The notes beneath the pieces are model-generated. The model had not been told where the DNA came from, did no database searches, and saw nothing but the letters and a program-made list of their open reading frames with translations. Shown here one piece after another: positions 12,001-25,929 of a stretch of 64,000 nt of DNA (position 1 is its first letter; the number at the start of each line of letters is the position of its first letter). Source of the stretch: Rhopalosiphum padi (taxonomy: Eukaryota > Arthropoda > Insecta > Hemiptera > Aphididae); contig NC_083597.1 of assembly GCF_020882245.1 (NCBI RefSeq), positions 40,898,652-40,962,651 of the forward strand. Direction: 5' to 3'. The translations under genes and the position numbers were made by a program.

Positions 12001-15000
12001 CCACGAGATTTCGTAAATAAATTTGTTATATATACATACATATATATATATGCCGGCGTTAAGTAACCGAATAATGGGTTTGCAAAATATAATACGAATG
12101 GAATGCCAACCGGGTCACTGTATAACGTTATAATGATATTATGGTTATTACTTCTCTGGAAAACGTGCGATAATCAAAAAAAAAAAAAATAAAAAAAAAG
12201 CAGCTATACGATACAACGTGAAAACACGAACCAACAATGTACAGTATACCTGCAGTTTCGTTATAATTCGGATATAATTCGTTTGAACGCAAGTCGTGTA
12301 CGCGTGTAAACTTTTGATATTGTATTTTATAAGATACGGTAAATTTAAACGCACTTATTATAATAACGAAAAATATTTATTATTTAACGTTTAGTATATT
12401 TTTTTTTCAAATAGCCCTAAAGTCATATTATTTTATTTATTTTAATTCCTGTTTCTATATAGTTATTAATCGAGCTATGCACTGTGACTAATTAGATAAA
12501 TATTATTTTAAATAGTCGATACTATTTGGAGATGAGAAAAATAGCCGATAACAATGCTCCGTCATTACAAATAATACTCGGAAAGTAATAATATATAATA
12601 ACGGACACGCGTTATTTATAAAATATTATTTTCTATTTCATTCGCGTGCCCTAAGCAAATAACTTTGGTCTATATAAATATTTTATCGAGAAATATATAA
12701 AACGATTTTCAGGTTTACACTAGACGTGAACTACGTACATAATAATATTTTATCTAAATATTTGAATATGATATTTAAATTACTACGAATCCGACTGCGA
12801 TGGTCGTAAACACGTAAATATAAACGGATGATTGAAAGATGGCGAGAGGCTAACCCAAATGCAATGTTCGACCGAAGGCAATATTGTTGCACGTTCCTTA
12901 CATAGGTAGACATCGTTTTTGATGGAAAAATACGTTCAGCGTTCAAAACAAATTGTATTACTCGTAAATAGTTGTTTGTCTGATCAAATATTGAGTATTG
13001 ATCATGCGAATGAAATATAATACATAATATTATTATTAATACAACGACACAACAACAAAATATATTATTTGCCGAAAACAATAGGTATAATATTGTTTTG
13101 CGTAATTTTATCCGTTGGATTTTTGAAATCAATTCTATACTATATATATCAAAAGTTATATCGAAGAACGTGTGCGTAATCGAAACACACGCATTATCAA
13201 AAATGTATAGTATAGATTTATACTAACATCTTTAGACGTATATTTTAGACAAAGTTTCGCATATTGACATACACCACAGCCGATAGTGTTCAACGATGTT
13301 GTTAGAAGTTCTGAGTTTTCCGATTTGACACGAAATGATAGTGATTGGTGACAGCGCAATGGGTTGAAAGTGTCTTATTATTAGTTATATCGTGCATAGA
13401 TAATTTACTCAAATTTACGGTTTAATGAATTAATCATTTTTATTTTTAACCAGAAAAATCGTCTTAGAAATTACAAGTTTTCGTATTGACGAATCAGACA
13501 TTCAAAAATATGAAATATTTGAGAACTGTATCTGATGAGAATTATAATTTTTTAAATTATATTTTTCTATTATTTGGGTAATCGAAATGTACTTGAATCG
13601 AAATACAAACACCGAAAACAGTTACTTTTTTCCAATCGTACGTAATTATGTCAACGCACACTTCCAAATGACGGCAAGTGAACAAACATAAGGTGGCTAA
13701 TAAAAACAGCCACTTTCAATTTCTGACGTAATTATATATTGTGTAACGTTAACGACGAATAGCCTGCCACTTTATTTTCTATATAAATTCACGATGTTTA
13801 CGTTGGCAGTGGAAAATGTACAGTCGTTTGTTATTGACCACATAATATGTGTTATAGTAATCGAAATTACAAGCGTCTCCGGTAGACGTTCTATATATTA
13901 TAAATTACATGCGTTTACGATATTTAGGTAATTTTATTATTCGAATATTAACTATATATAAACTATTAAACTAATAGACAATAATTGATACCATTCAATG
14001 ATAATTATATTAATTTGGGTGATTTTTTTTTTTTGTGCGCAATCAAAAGAAAAAACAGAATTATTCAATATCATTGCTCGCTACAGTAGCATAATTTGCT
14101 AAAGTTACTAAATCCATACACACAATTTAAATATTTCATCCATTGTTTTTTCTGGAATCTTAAATGGTGTATTAAGAAAACAAAAGTTCTATCATAAAAT
14201 TTACTATTAAATATTATTTTATGACTGGAATTTTTTTATTTAGAAATGTTATGTTTTTAATTATAATTCATACACTTTTGATATAAGTCATAAATTAAAT
14301 TCGACGAAAAAAATTAATATTTTTTTATTAAACTATATTATTATAAAATCTATTATTTGTTATACTAAAATATAACTACATATAACTACATATAACTATT
14401 AGTGTTAGTTATTTTAATTATTGTTTTAATCGTTTGTACAAATTTTATAAAAAATAATATTAATATAAAATAATTAAACCATGTATATAAACTGTACGCA
14501 CTAGTCTCTTGTATAGGCATTCACAGAATTAGTGTTATTTTATTGAAAAAATTTAATTGACAATGGAAATTAAAAAAAAAAAATACTCGTTAAGTAAAAT
14601 ATATCTATTTAAAAATAAATATGTTGAAATAAACATTTATAACCAAAATTTCGATTAGCTTTTTTGTCTTTATATTACAATATGTTTTGAAAAAAATTCT
14701 AACAATGGAGCGAGAAAAAATAATTATATTCTTTTAGCTTTTTAAATTATGTAACATGTGTCACATCGTATATATAAAGCCATAAAGGATACATTAAATA
14801 TACACTATAAAATTTACCAACATAACTCATCACTTTTTGAATCTATCTGTCTAAACGATTATTTATTATGAAAATGAACATGGCAGGCCGATCGTCATTA
14901 CTATCAATAAAAGCAAATTTTATTTACAGTTATTAACAACCATCTTTTTAAATTGTTGAGATTTTTTAATATCACTGAAGGAATTTTCTGTGTAAATAAA

Positions 15001-17300
15001 ACTTCTGTTTTTAAACGAAGATGGGTTTTTATAATCTTTAAGTATATTTAAAAATTCCAAAATTCAGACATTGAATAAATTAATTACTAAAGAAAAAATG
15101 GGGCTGAGCATGCTTGTGAAATCATACTGTATAAGTATTTTTATTTCATTTTAGAAATAGTTTAGCATAGTCGTTAAGTTAAATATACATAAGATATATT
15201 CATAAACGTGAAATATTATTAAAATATTATGTACCATCAGTAAAGTAACTCTATTAAATATCAATTTTTTATCACTGCCTAAACCAATATTAATATTATT
15301 AAATAAGAAATAAAAAATGTTTATAAAAAAAAATGAAACAAAATTGTATTATAAATATATCTAAGTATAAAATATATATTTGTCGTATTTATCGAAAGTT
15401 TTAGTCAAAACCTGAAACTTAATATTAGTAATTAATTCATCGTTTTCTATAACATTTTTCGATTGATTGTTTTTCTCCAATATTCACGGTAAAATTGGTA
15501 ACCTAATCAGTTTGTCGAATACCTAATAGGTATACTATTAAGTTTAGATTACTTCAGGATTGACTCATGAAATATTGTTTTGAATTAACAAACGTGTTTA
15601 CCATATTTATGAAAATGTATAATATTCAGGAATTTCTTTCTTGTTTGACGCAAAACAAAACGTTAAACTTTATAACGATTTTGTTTAAAACAAAAAGTGA
15701 AAAACTCCACAAAAAGTTTGTTTGAAATTTATACTTTATTACCATCGTATTATTCCACTTGTATTTGAAGTTGTTTAAAATTTAAAATGTATGATTTTCT
15801 CATCTCGTAGGAATTTTCATTTTTAATAAGAGTTTTAAATAAAAAAATTAGTATTGATTTTTTTTTCAATTTTACGAGTGATTAGTAAACATTACCATTA
15901 TACGCTTTATTTTATAACGTTTATTCATTAACATATTTTATTATCACATGGTGGACAAAAAAAAAAATATTCATTTTGAACTATGGCTCTCAATAATGTA
16001 AACATAAATATTTATGAAACGGTCGTTTATTGCTATACTATTTTTCTTTCGTTGTTTATAACAAGTCATTAAAAAAAATTAAATGTTCACTGTACTATAT
16101 TACGTATTACTCTGTACTTTTATGTTGGTAATTAATCTAATTTTATTATTATTATTATTATTATTATTTTCATATTATTGTTTGCCTATAGTAAACTATT
16201 TTGTATGTTTAAAGGCGACAAGACGTGTTAACCCACACTAAACTTATAACATACCTGTATACATATATTAAGTTACTGGTTTGTAAATTACAATTTTCAA
16301 ATGTTACACAAGATTCAAAAAAAAAAAAAAGAATAAATAAATAAATAGTTTTCAAAACTAGTAACTAAAGTAGCATTATTTAATTATTTTGTACTTTCTC
16401 GAGTTTCAGAAGTTTCTATATGACAAACTGTTACACTGAATACCATAGCACATACAATTATTTGTACCTGATACACTGAAAAAATAGAATTCATCGATAT
16501 AGGCCATTGTATTTATAAGCCTGTTTAATGTGTCTGCTATTAAATTAATCCGAGAAAATAAATATCAAGTTGATACATGTGTATCGAGTTAATACATATT
16601 TCGAGGAATTATAGTGTAGTTTGGTTTTTGGCCTACGCAACGATGACTAAAAAAAAAAAAAAAAGAAAATGTGCAGTTAGCATGGTTGAAAATTCGATAC
16701 CGGGTACATCGCATAATTAGGGTTTAACGCAAAGCTTATTACTAAAGTACATCACATTTATATTGGATTAAGAATATTATCATAATTTCCTTTCCCGCCG
16801 TTCAACGTTGAAAATAAAAGCGAACAGAGTTTTAACCGATACGTGTGTGATTAATCAAAACCTCATCGTCGTGCAACAAACGCCTAGAAATAACGTTTCT
16901 ATACTATTATTGTTTCCACGCGCCAACTGTCTTATTTCAATAATCCTAAAATCTACGGTTTCTAAAAACGAAATGTAGTACGCCATGCGTTTATTATACA
17001 TACCATCGCCGAATTTTAAATCCGAATTTCGGATCGCTATTTAAGACGATTTAGGAAACTATATAATATGTATCGTACACTATGTTATTCCCGCACTATA
17101 ACGATAATGATTTATTAATCGTGATTAATTCAACGGATTCGATGATTTATCGCACGTTAATAATATAAACCGAGTCATCGCTTCTACTGATCAGTCCATA
17201 CGGTGTGATTTACATTTAGAGATTTTTCAAACGCGTATACTAACATATATCATAGATCAGTCATACCGTCGTTGAAATAAAATGACTATAATAAACCAAA
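12000..17300. other. AT-rich stretch, no gene seen
   Basis: AT-rich DNA with several poly-A runs and an ATT run at 16144-16168. Minus open frames at 12731-13132 and 13156-13359 lack any recognisable domain or coherent splice context. No RNA gene was seen. Confidence 0.6.
16144..16168. repeat. (ATT)n microsatellite
   Basis: Eight perfect ATT triplets. Confidence 0.9.
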
Positions 17301-17488
17301 ACGCCTAACATCGTCTTAGCGTGTTAAGCTTTCCGTATTCGGATGAAACTGTGCTATAGTTTTATTTTATATTATTGTGTCGACGACACGAAGAAAACCG
17401 ATGCGCTTCATTCTCGTCCGTATACAGCTTTAGAACTATTCCAGTCAAATAACTACTTGCCACTGACTTTTATACAAATGTGATTCGT

Positions 17489-17534
17489 GAGCGCGTTATA
17501 GCGCATGTATAAATAGTAAAAGTTTTGTTCAGTA
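17489..17534 (+). promoter_or_regulatory. Promoter-like TATA box plus initiator
   Basis: TATAAATAG starts at 17508 and an insect-type initiator TTCAGT follows, with its A at 17531. The spacing of 23 nt from the first T is a little short of the usual 26-31. A GCGC-GTTATA-GCGC inverted repeat lies just upstream (17491-17504). The surrounding 17.3-17.6 kb is less AT-rich than its flanks. It would drive the plus-strand open segment listed next. Inference from core motifs only. Confidence 0.3.
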
Positions 17535-17535
17535 G

Positions 17536-17766
17536 CACAGTGTTAACATTCCACTAGCACGTACACGAATAAGTCGAAGGTTTGTACATAAACGGTGGCC
17601 TCCGGGATCAAAGAACATATACAACGAAATTGTAGGATTACGACACCCAAGAGGCCATTCGGAGTTCCTGAGAGCAAATGTTCAAAAAAGGTGCATTGCC
17701 AAGTCGTTTAATATTTATCACAACAAAAAACTGATTACTCAAGTTGGCACCAAAAAGTTAGTGTGA
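17536..17766 (+). other. Open segment without ATG, unidentified (possible exon or relic)
   Basis: The plus frame is open for 76 codons between a TAG at 17533 and a TGA at 17764, in DNA where chance frames average far shorter. The translation is varied and basic, with a stretch GLRHPRGHSEFLR and a Cys, and is not low-complexity. There is no in-frame ATG, so it would have to be a spliced internal or terminal exon or a transposon relic. I recognise no family. Confidence 0.25.
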
Positions 17767-17769
17767 ATC

Positions 17770-20700
17770 CCTGTGACGCGTTCATTATAAAGTGTTTTAG
17801 TCATTTTTTGTTTTTTTATTTATTTATCGGACGCAAAAACTTATTGGCGTGTGACAAAAAAAAAAAAATATCAGTTAAGAAATAATATTTCGTTTCGGTT
17901 ATATGTATTTAAATCGTATTAAGTAATATATGAATACTTTAATGATATAGATTTTACGAGATAAATCATAATTATTAGTATACTAAGATATATTTATTCA
18001 AATGAATTATGTTACAGTGAAACAGTAATAATTCAGTGATATCAATATTTAAAAATTAAGATAAATTTATTTTGACATTTTATTTATTTATATTTTTTTA
18101 TTTTTCTGTGTAGAAATCTATTATATTTTTATAAACGCATTGAAAAAGGTGTCGACAAAAGACTATCTAATACAATTAACAATTTTTTTGCACTAGTGGT
18201 AATAATATTGATAATAATATAATTATTTTTTTCGATTAAAAATAATATTATTTTCCGTTTTTGTGAAACTCTCCATTTGTGTTACTGTTTGTACTTTATT
18301 TTTGGTCTGAAGTAGGTAGTACTGTTAAGTACAGTGTACATGTCGTCAATTTCTCTCTAAGTTAATTTTTTCATGATTTCCCAACAAGACAAATAGCTTT
18401 AATAATTTAATTATAAATTAAAATGGTCCTTTTTTATTATTCAACATCTAAAAGTTATGAACAAAGGAGCTTGAGAAACGTGAAATAGTTGATTTTAAAA
18501 TGTCGGAAAATTCAAAAACTGTTTTTGAAACTTAAACCAAAACTCGTTAAGTAAAATCAAAAAAACTTTTAAAACTGTAAAAGACTGTTTTTAAAAATAA
18601 ATTATTTGTACGTAGTGCAATAAAAGACTAGTATTAAGTATAATTTTATGGAATGTAATGAATGTGAAATAATAATATTTTTATTCTTAATAACGATTTT
18701 GTAATATTGTTAATAAAATACAATAATTTATTTATTTAATTCGCATAATTTGTACACAGTTTTGATTGATTTGAGTCGTGAGAATTTATTGATATTCTAA
18801 GTAGAGTATGGTAATAAATAAGGGACATAGTGTTATGAAATCATCTGTACTTAACTTGGCAGTTATTTTCTCTTAAATTGAATATACTAAATAATGTATG
18901 TCTCATCGTAATCTCATTTTTGGTCTCAAATATTTAGTATTGTATAATATAGATACCGTGATAGACTTATTTGGGCATTTTTATAAGGAATTAAAAATGT
19001 AAACTTAACTTAAAATTATTTTATGAGATTATTTTAATACAATTTTAATTTAAGACAGAGAAAATATAATAAGCATTACATAAAATACTTTTATTGATTT
19101 TTTACGAAAAACGATTGATAAATCATACGGCTGAAATGTTGGAAACGAACGTATCTAAATAGAACTAATAGAACTAAATTGATGAATGTCGTAGAGAAAT
19201 GTCTATTAATTCCTTTTCGAAAACTACGAATAGATCAATGTTTTTTAATGAGTAAAAAACTTTAAAAAGTTTTTATTACTTCTCTCATCACACCGCTTCA
19301 TTGCGTATTCTTTTTTTTTTTGCTTTACCCAACGTACATGATAATTTTAAACCATCACGTTTGCTGTCAAAACGACACTTTAACCCAACGATTCATTTGT
19401 CACAAGTTTTTTGTTGCTTCAGACTAAACACCATAGGGTTATACAATATACATAGAATATCTCTTGTCGTAAAGCGTGCATACACACAGCGATAATGTGT
19501 GTATACTGGTCTCGCGAGAACAGCTCAACGTTTAATAGAAAGACGTTAATGAAGTTTTTCTTAAATTCGGTCTTGTTCGTCAGTGTTATTTTTATTAATT
19601 TACCGCATAGTTTATTCGCAGAGAAACGCGTATGATCACAATATTATTATTATTTTATTTTATGCATCATTTACAAAAACCTATATATACGTAATTATAA
19701 TAATTTATTTCCTACGATTTGATTGACAGCCAATGACAGTATGGTTAATTTAATAAATATTTTTTAAAGCTCAGCTATAATAATATACTATATGCAAAGT
19801 GGAAAATTCTCGAATATATTTATTTCAATCAGATGAATTTCGTATCTATTAAATCGACGCCGTTCCATCTTGAATACACGACGTTGCAATTATTCACATT
19901 TCGATAAGACGTTTTCTCCGCACCATTATAATATTTTAATAGTTTTTCTTGGAACAATTTCTCTAAAACATTAAATCCATCCTGTATTCTTGTCGTCTGC
20001 TAAAATGTAAAATATTTCAAATTCATCACAATTTTTAAAGCAATACATTTAAGGGGATTGCAAACGGTCATTTTTCATGGACATCAATAAAAAAGTATGT
20101 GAGTCGTGTGATTGTGTTCGTATTAAACAATTATCATTGCAGTGTACGTGAAACACATATCGTAATATGCAACTTGCACATGTATCTACCACTTGTTTAT
20201 TTAAATTGTGTATTTTTAGTCATTTTTAATACATCCTATGTACAATTCTTGGTAGATATGTATAATAATATGATTTTATAAATTGTATCATATTATTATT
20301 TCTATTAAGATGATAGAAAAAACATGGATATTATGTGTTTATACATTTTTTGTCAATATTTTTTCATTTTAAATAAATATTTTTCTGTTTCATGAAAAAC
20401 AATATTTTTATTCAAAATAATTATTTACAAAATTTTATTTTAATGGAAAATTGGTTAAAAATATAATATTCCAATAATAATATTATTATTCATCGAAATT
20501 AAGGTAAATATTTGTTTAGTAAAAATAATAATAAAATAATATTCATAATTTTTATATTGATTTTTAATATAATACTTCCAACCAATTGTATACAAAATAT
20601 TATTATGAAAGTGTTTTTAACAAAATTAATTTTGATTATTTCGTTGAATAATAATAATAAATTAACCACGGCGGGTGAAAATTTTCACCAATTGTTCATC

Positions 20701-21130
20701 TAATTAAATTTTGCTCTAAATCGTTTTTTTTCTTTTGTTATTCTAATGACTTATTGTTGTATCAGTATACGTTTTTTATATTACCAACATAACTTTGTCC
20801 CAAAGTTCATATTCTGACCAATTTTATATATCTATTTCAAACTCATCCAGTCACCCATTAATACTATAAGCTGTATAATTTCATTAAGTTAATTGTGGCG
20901 GGGACACGGCGTTCTCCACGGGGTACGTAGTTATGTATTACAATAGACTTTCGGTATAATTTGCGTTAACAAAATAAATAACGAAATTAAATAAATAAAA
21001 CAATAATAATTTTAAAAATAATAAATAATTCATATCATTATAAAAACTATTGAATTGGGTTAAAATATTTATATAAGCAAATTCAATTTTCGTTCTATTC
21101 AATTCCATTTATATGGGTTCTATACAATCT
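17770..21130. other. AT-rich stretch, no gene seen
   Basis: Very AT-rich, with long A and T runs. Small open frames (19301-19495, 20099-20281, 20512-20703) are hydrophobic AT-driven strings with no support. Confidence 0.65.
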
Positions 21131-21138
21131 TACTGAGA

Positions 21139-21381
21139 TTATGAATAACAATAATAATAATATAATTTTGATATCGGTCGGGACCAGAAGGGTATATCGG
21201 TTAGGTTAGATAACACGCATGTTATTCCAGTTGCCTTCTCATACTCAGCAACAGCCAAAGTCTCAGCTATTATTGAGGACCTACGTGTCCAAAGCCAAAA
21301 TATTCCTATAGGGAGTACCACTGTAATTCCACTACCTGTTGAGCCAACATATATGTCGAGTCCGTGTTGAAAAAGTGATTT
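21139..21381 (-). pseudogene. Possible RNase H-like relic of a non-LTR retrotransposon
   Basis: The minus frame is open for 80 codons. Its pattern recalls the RNase H domain found at the end of many non-LTR retrotransposon polyproteins: an IYVGSTGSGITVVLP stretch where YTDGS...G..VV is usual, then SSIIAETLAVAEY where a conserved SI..AE..A+ helix carries the catalytic Glu, then a CVLSNL strand where a SDS motif is expected. Two of the catalytic Asp positions appear lost, which fits decay. No reverse transcriptase could be read next to it. The resemblance is short and made by eye, so it may be coincidental. Confidence 0.35.
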
Positions 21382-21399
21382 TTACCATCGTCCCGACAC

Positions 21400-24300
21400 C
21401 TCATCGGCCGAGACGTTTATTCTCGTGCCGACATAAATCACGGGCACGTGCGCACGCGTGCATTAAGATATTTCGGACGAACATCATAATATTTTTTATG
21501 TCGACTGTAGTGGGAAAACAACGTAAAATAAAAATAATGATAGCAATAATATAATAATAATATATACTTATATTATAAACCACAAGTTAATTTTTCTATA
21601 TTTTACAATGTGTTATAAACTATGATTAATGCATATTTATTTATTTTAATAATAAACGAAACATTTATTTCGTGTGTATACCAAAATGTATTTAAAGACG
21701 TTATTTTATTAAACGTTATTTTCCTTTAAAATATTCAGCGTGATTCATTATGAGGTCATTTTAGTAAAATATGGCTGTTTCCAACAGTAGCAGTTACTTT
21801 ATATAATATATACGTTTCGACTAATTAGGTTATTGGTGTTTCTGAAATATATTACATTTTAAAGATTCATACGAAATATTTTAAGTATAATACATGAAAG
21901 ATTTATATTATTTTGATTACATGTGATATAATATACGTGTATATGTCATATTTTCTGGATCAGGTTCGTCTCTTTGAGGAGTTGAAGAATCGATGTCGTC
22001 TCTGGGTTCGGTGCTAGTACTTCACAAAGGTTGTAGGAAAGTATCATTCTATCCCTCATAGAAGTTATTCTTGCATATAATTCGAACCAAATTTAGAAAT
22101 ATAGACTTACTGCCGATTTATTTATTGCATTATATGTATTAAAGTATTGTCGTATGAACGATTAAATTATCTTATGTATTTCGTCAAAAGCGAAAAAAAA
22201 AAGATAGTTTTTTTTGTATAATATCATGTTGCTAATATAGCTACAATGTTTATGTGTGATTGTTTTGGTATTCATAATTTTTGTCAAATTGTACAAACGT
22301 TTTATTTTATCTCAACATAAATTATATACAAATGCAATTATAATATATTATATTAGTATATATAGTTAATCTGATATTTTCGTCAAAACAAAAGTGATTC
22401 TACTGCATACAAAAAATTAATATAATAAACAACAATACAATTTTTGGCGATGAAGTAGGTTATTGCGCGTACTTGTGAGTTTTTATAAGAGTCGTTGCGA
22501 TGAAGGATCTGAGACTTAAATGGTCGAGGATCATCTATTAGGGTGCTATTTCATTAAGTACGACTAGTCGTAGCGGCGGGTTTGTCACAGCGCGGGACGA
22601 GTAACACACCGACAATCGTGACCCGGAATACATTACGCCAGACCTCGGTGACCAAATATAATTTCGTCGGCTGTCAGTGGTTGGAAAAAATACTCTAGAG
22701 ATTCAAGTTATTTTTATTCAGACGGTTTTTCTTTCAATATTATTGCTATCAACAATATTATTATAAATTATTATTATTAATTGTAATATAATTATTGTTA
22801 TAGTATATTAGGTAAATAATATTTTAAACGTCAAAAATTATACCATCGCAGTAGACAAAAAATGTAAAAGTCTGATATTATGTCTACACTATTGTATGAC
22901 GTTTGTACAATTATACTGTACATGTAGACGATTCAATTTTTATGTGCTGTGAACACGATTAAAAAGATTCTTAACTGTCTGTGACTGTGAGAAAAAGTGT
23001 AATATTTTTTTGTTTTGTATTTATTACGCAGATTGATCACTAAAAAAAAAAAAAATCAACATTTCATCTTAAATTTAAAATGAAGCTTTTGATTGAATTC
23101 GGTACAATCAAAAAGAATACATCGCAATTTCATCGCGAATTTCAATTATAATATGCATAATATTATAAAACTGAGAAAAGAAATATAAATAGTGAATAAG
23201 AAAGAATTTTCAATATCTCAACCAAATACTACGTCTCAGGTCACGTATTACTTGAATACATTATTAGATTCTGATCCAATTAGCTTAGTAACAAAACACT
23301 AAGTCTCATTGAATTATTACGGACCGTTAAAAGAAACTTCGTCTTTTGAATAAATTAAAGAATTAATCTGTAATACCTTGACATTTAATGATTTATAAAC
23401 TGTATATTTGTTACAGTACACAAAAGTGTAATTAAAATATTGTAAATACTCACATTATAATTTAATAGAAATTATTAATTAATTTGATAGCAAAATATTG
23501 TATATAATTTTAGCTATTAATAAATATTGCATATTTATTTTACACATACTTTATTCTAGTGATTGGTGAATAACAATTGCATATTTATTCTACAGTTGTT
23601 GTAGTTCAATTATAATGACTTTATCACTATAATAATACAGGTGGATATTCCACTATTCGTGACACTTAATTAGTAATCATATAATAGTTTACTACGACAC
23701 AGTAATTACATTTCTCAAAAAGAATAATTAACATATCAAAAAAAGTAACTGCTCATGTATGAATTTTAAAATGTGTTATTATAATACGTTTAAAAGTAAA
23801 AAAAAAATGAAATAATTTTTGACGTTAACAAAATATATTTTAAATACAAAACTCAGTATCTCAATATTATATAATATATTTTTATAGTTGATAAACATAT
23901 CATAACAATATAAACTTAATGATAAATATCTGAAAAATCTACTTGAAAAAAAAAACGTATTCCATAATTTCAACATATTATGAAACAAATTGTAATAAAA
24001 AATTTAAATAATGTATCAGAAAATTTAACGTAATTTATCCATATGAACAAATTTAAATAATGAATATACATTTTCAAGCAAAACTTTTACTTTTTTTCAA
24101 AAGAAACTCGTGAGCAATTTGAATTTTAACATACCAACAAACTAATATTTTTCACTTCATGGCATAATATAATAATGGGATTGCAGCTTAAAAATAAAGG
24201 TTTAATTTTAATTCATAAAATAATTTATTCAGACTAACATTTATTTAAAAGAACAATTACAGTTTTATTTTAAATCAGATACTGCCGTGTGCCTATAATG

Positions 24301-25800
24301 TTATCTTGATATTTATTTTTCAGAGCAAAATGTTAACTGATAATATTTTATTTGAATAATTATTTATATTATAATATAATAACTTTAGTTGTAAAATTAT
24401 GCAACTAATATTGTGACTATAAAATAATATAATTGTTTCACCGTTTAAATAGTCCTTATATTGTTCACGTATACCAGGTTATTAATTTATATATTTTCAA
24501 GTTGATAACAAGTGTTTACAGAGTATCAGGATATTATTTTATGATTTTAATTATTAGACCGAGTAATAATAGCATTATTAATATAATAACGTTACAATAT
24601 GTCAATAGAAAAATCAAAGAATATAATAATATGTGCTTGTGTAAAAGATTTATGAAATAGGGTATATCTGTAAAAATTACTATTCTGTAGAAAACCACGT
24701 TATTTTCTATAAATCTCAAAATAACTGGAATGTTAAACGCGACAAAAAAATGTGTTAAAAACAATCTTTTTACTTAACATTTTGTTAAACATATTATATA
24801 TTGTAATCGATAATACTAATTTTCAAAAATAAAAATAAATAAATACAATTGTTTTAAAAATGAAATTATTTTTTAAAACAATAAATCTGTTTACATTTAA
24901 TATAACATAATGTTATTGTTTTCAACCGAAAATACATTACTTTATTATAATATTACAGTGTTTGGATAGAAAAACATTTCAATAAGCAACTTGGTGTAAT
25001 ATACAAAATGAAGTAAATGCATTTTGGCAATTTTGTTAATTGGATATTTTATATCTCTCTCGTAAGAAAATCACGCAGAGGATAATATATTTGTGGTTAC
25101 AAGAAAAAACACGAAAAAAATAAGTCAAAAGAAAAATGTTGAATGTTTGGTGTATCTGTACTCTTCTCTATGCCATAGACTTTTTCCGTCAAGATTTTTT
25201 TTCTACAAATCGTATAGGTACTCTGATTATTTAGTATTTTATTGATTTTTCCCATTTTATTCAAGATAATTTTCCTTAATTTAAGGTAAAAAAAAAAATA
25301 ATCATTTAATTATAGAAGGATAATATATATTCCAAATTCTCACAGATAAATGTAGCATTTGCATTTACATATATTTATTTATATTACCATGTTCGATATT
25401 TGTGTATTATATATTTTATGTATTTTATTCACTTAAATATGCAGTCAATATAAATTTCTGATATTTTCGTTTTATAAATGTGAGTAGGTTGGCGTTAAAT
25501 ATTGTATAATATTGATTCAATAAAAATATCATATTTTCTTGACAGTATAATCATAATAATCGAGAAGACATATTGTATTTCACAATTTCATTAGAACGAA
25601 GAAATACTTACAAACAAATATATATATTAGTGTAGGTTATCTAAAACGAAATTAAATTTTTCTTTTCAGAATTACCCAAAATGTACTTATCTTTACACAT
25701 CTGCAGTATTAATTGAGACACTATTAAAAGTAACCTTTCAAACACAAAACGGTATGCCGTTAGACAAAAATATAATACTATAAATTGATTATTTTTACCG
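21400..25800. other. AT-rich stretch, no gene seen
   Basis: AT-rich sequence with one more balanced patch at 22540-22690, where no product could be read. Open frames at 23779-23988 and 24433-24764 are low-complexity Phe/Ile/Tyr strings. It lies downstream of the terminal exon of the nested minus-strand gene, whose 3'UTR may extend into 25.6-25.83 kb. Confidence 0.55.
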
Positions 25801-25830
25801 CCGTGCCTCCGAAAAACTATAAAATGCTGT

Positions 25831-25929
25831 CTACAGTTCATAGAACGTCTCGATGGCCGCGCAAAAAGTACCTAATAAAAACGGTTTTCGGCCTACGTAT
25901 TCAAAAGATACTTCGGCCATTGCGGACAG
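25831..25929 (-). CDS. Nested gene exon 12 (terminal)
   Basis: A 99-nt exon after acceptor CAGCACACAG. It is in phase 0 with exon 11 and encodes 32 residues (including EVSFEYVGRKPFLLG and one Cys) and then TAG. No clear AATAAA follows closely. Confidence 0.5.
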   Translation of the reverse strand: MSAMAEVSFEYVGRKPFLLGTFCAAIETFYEL

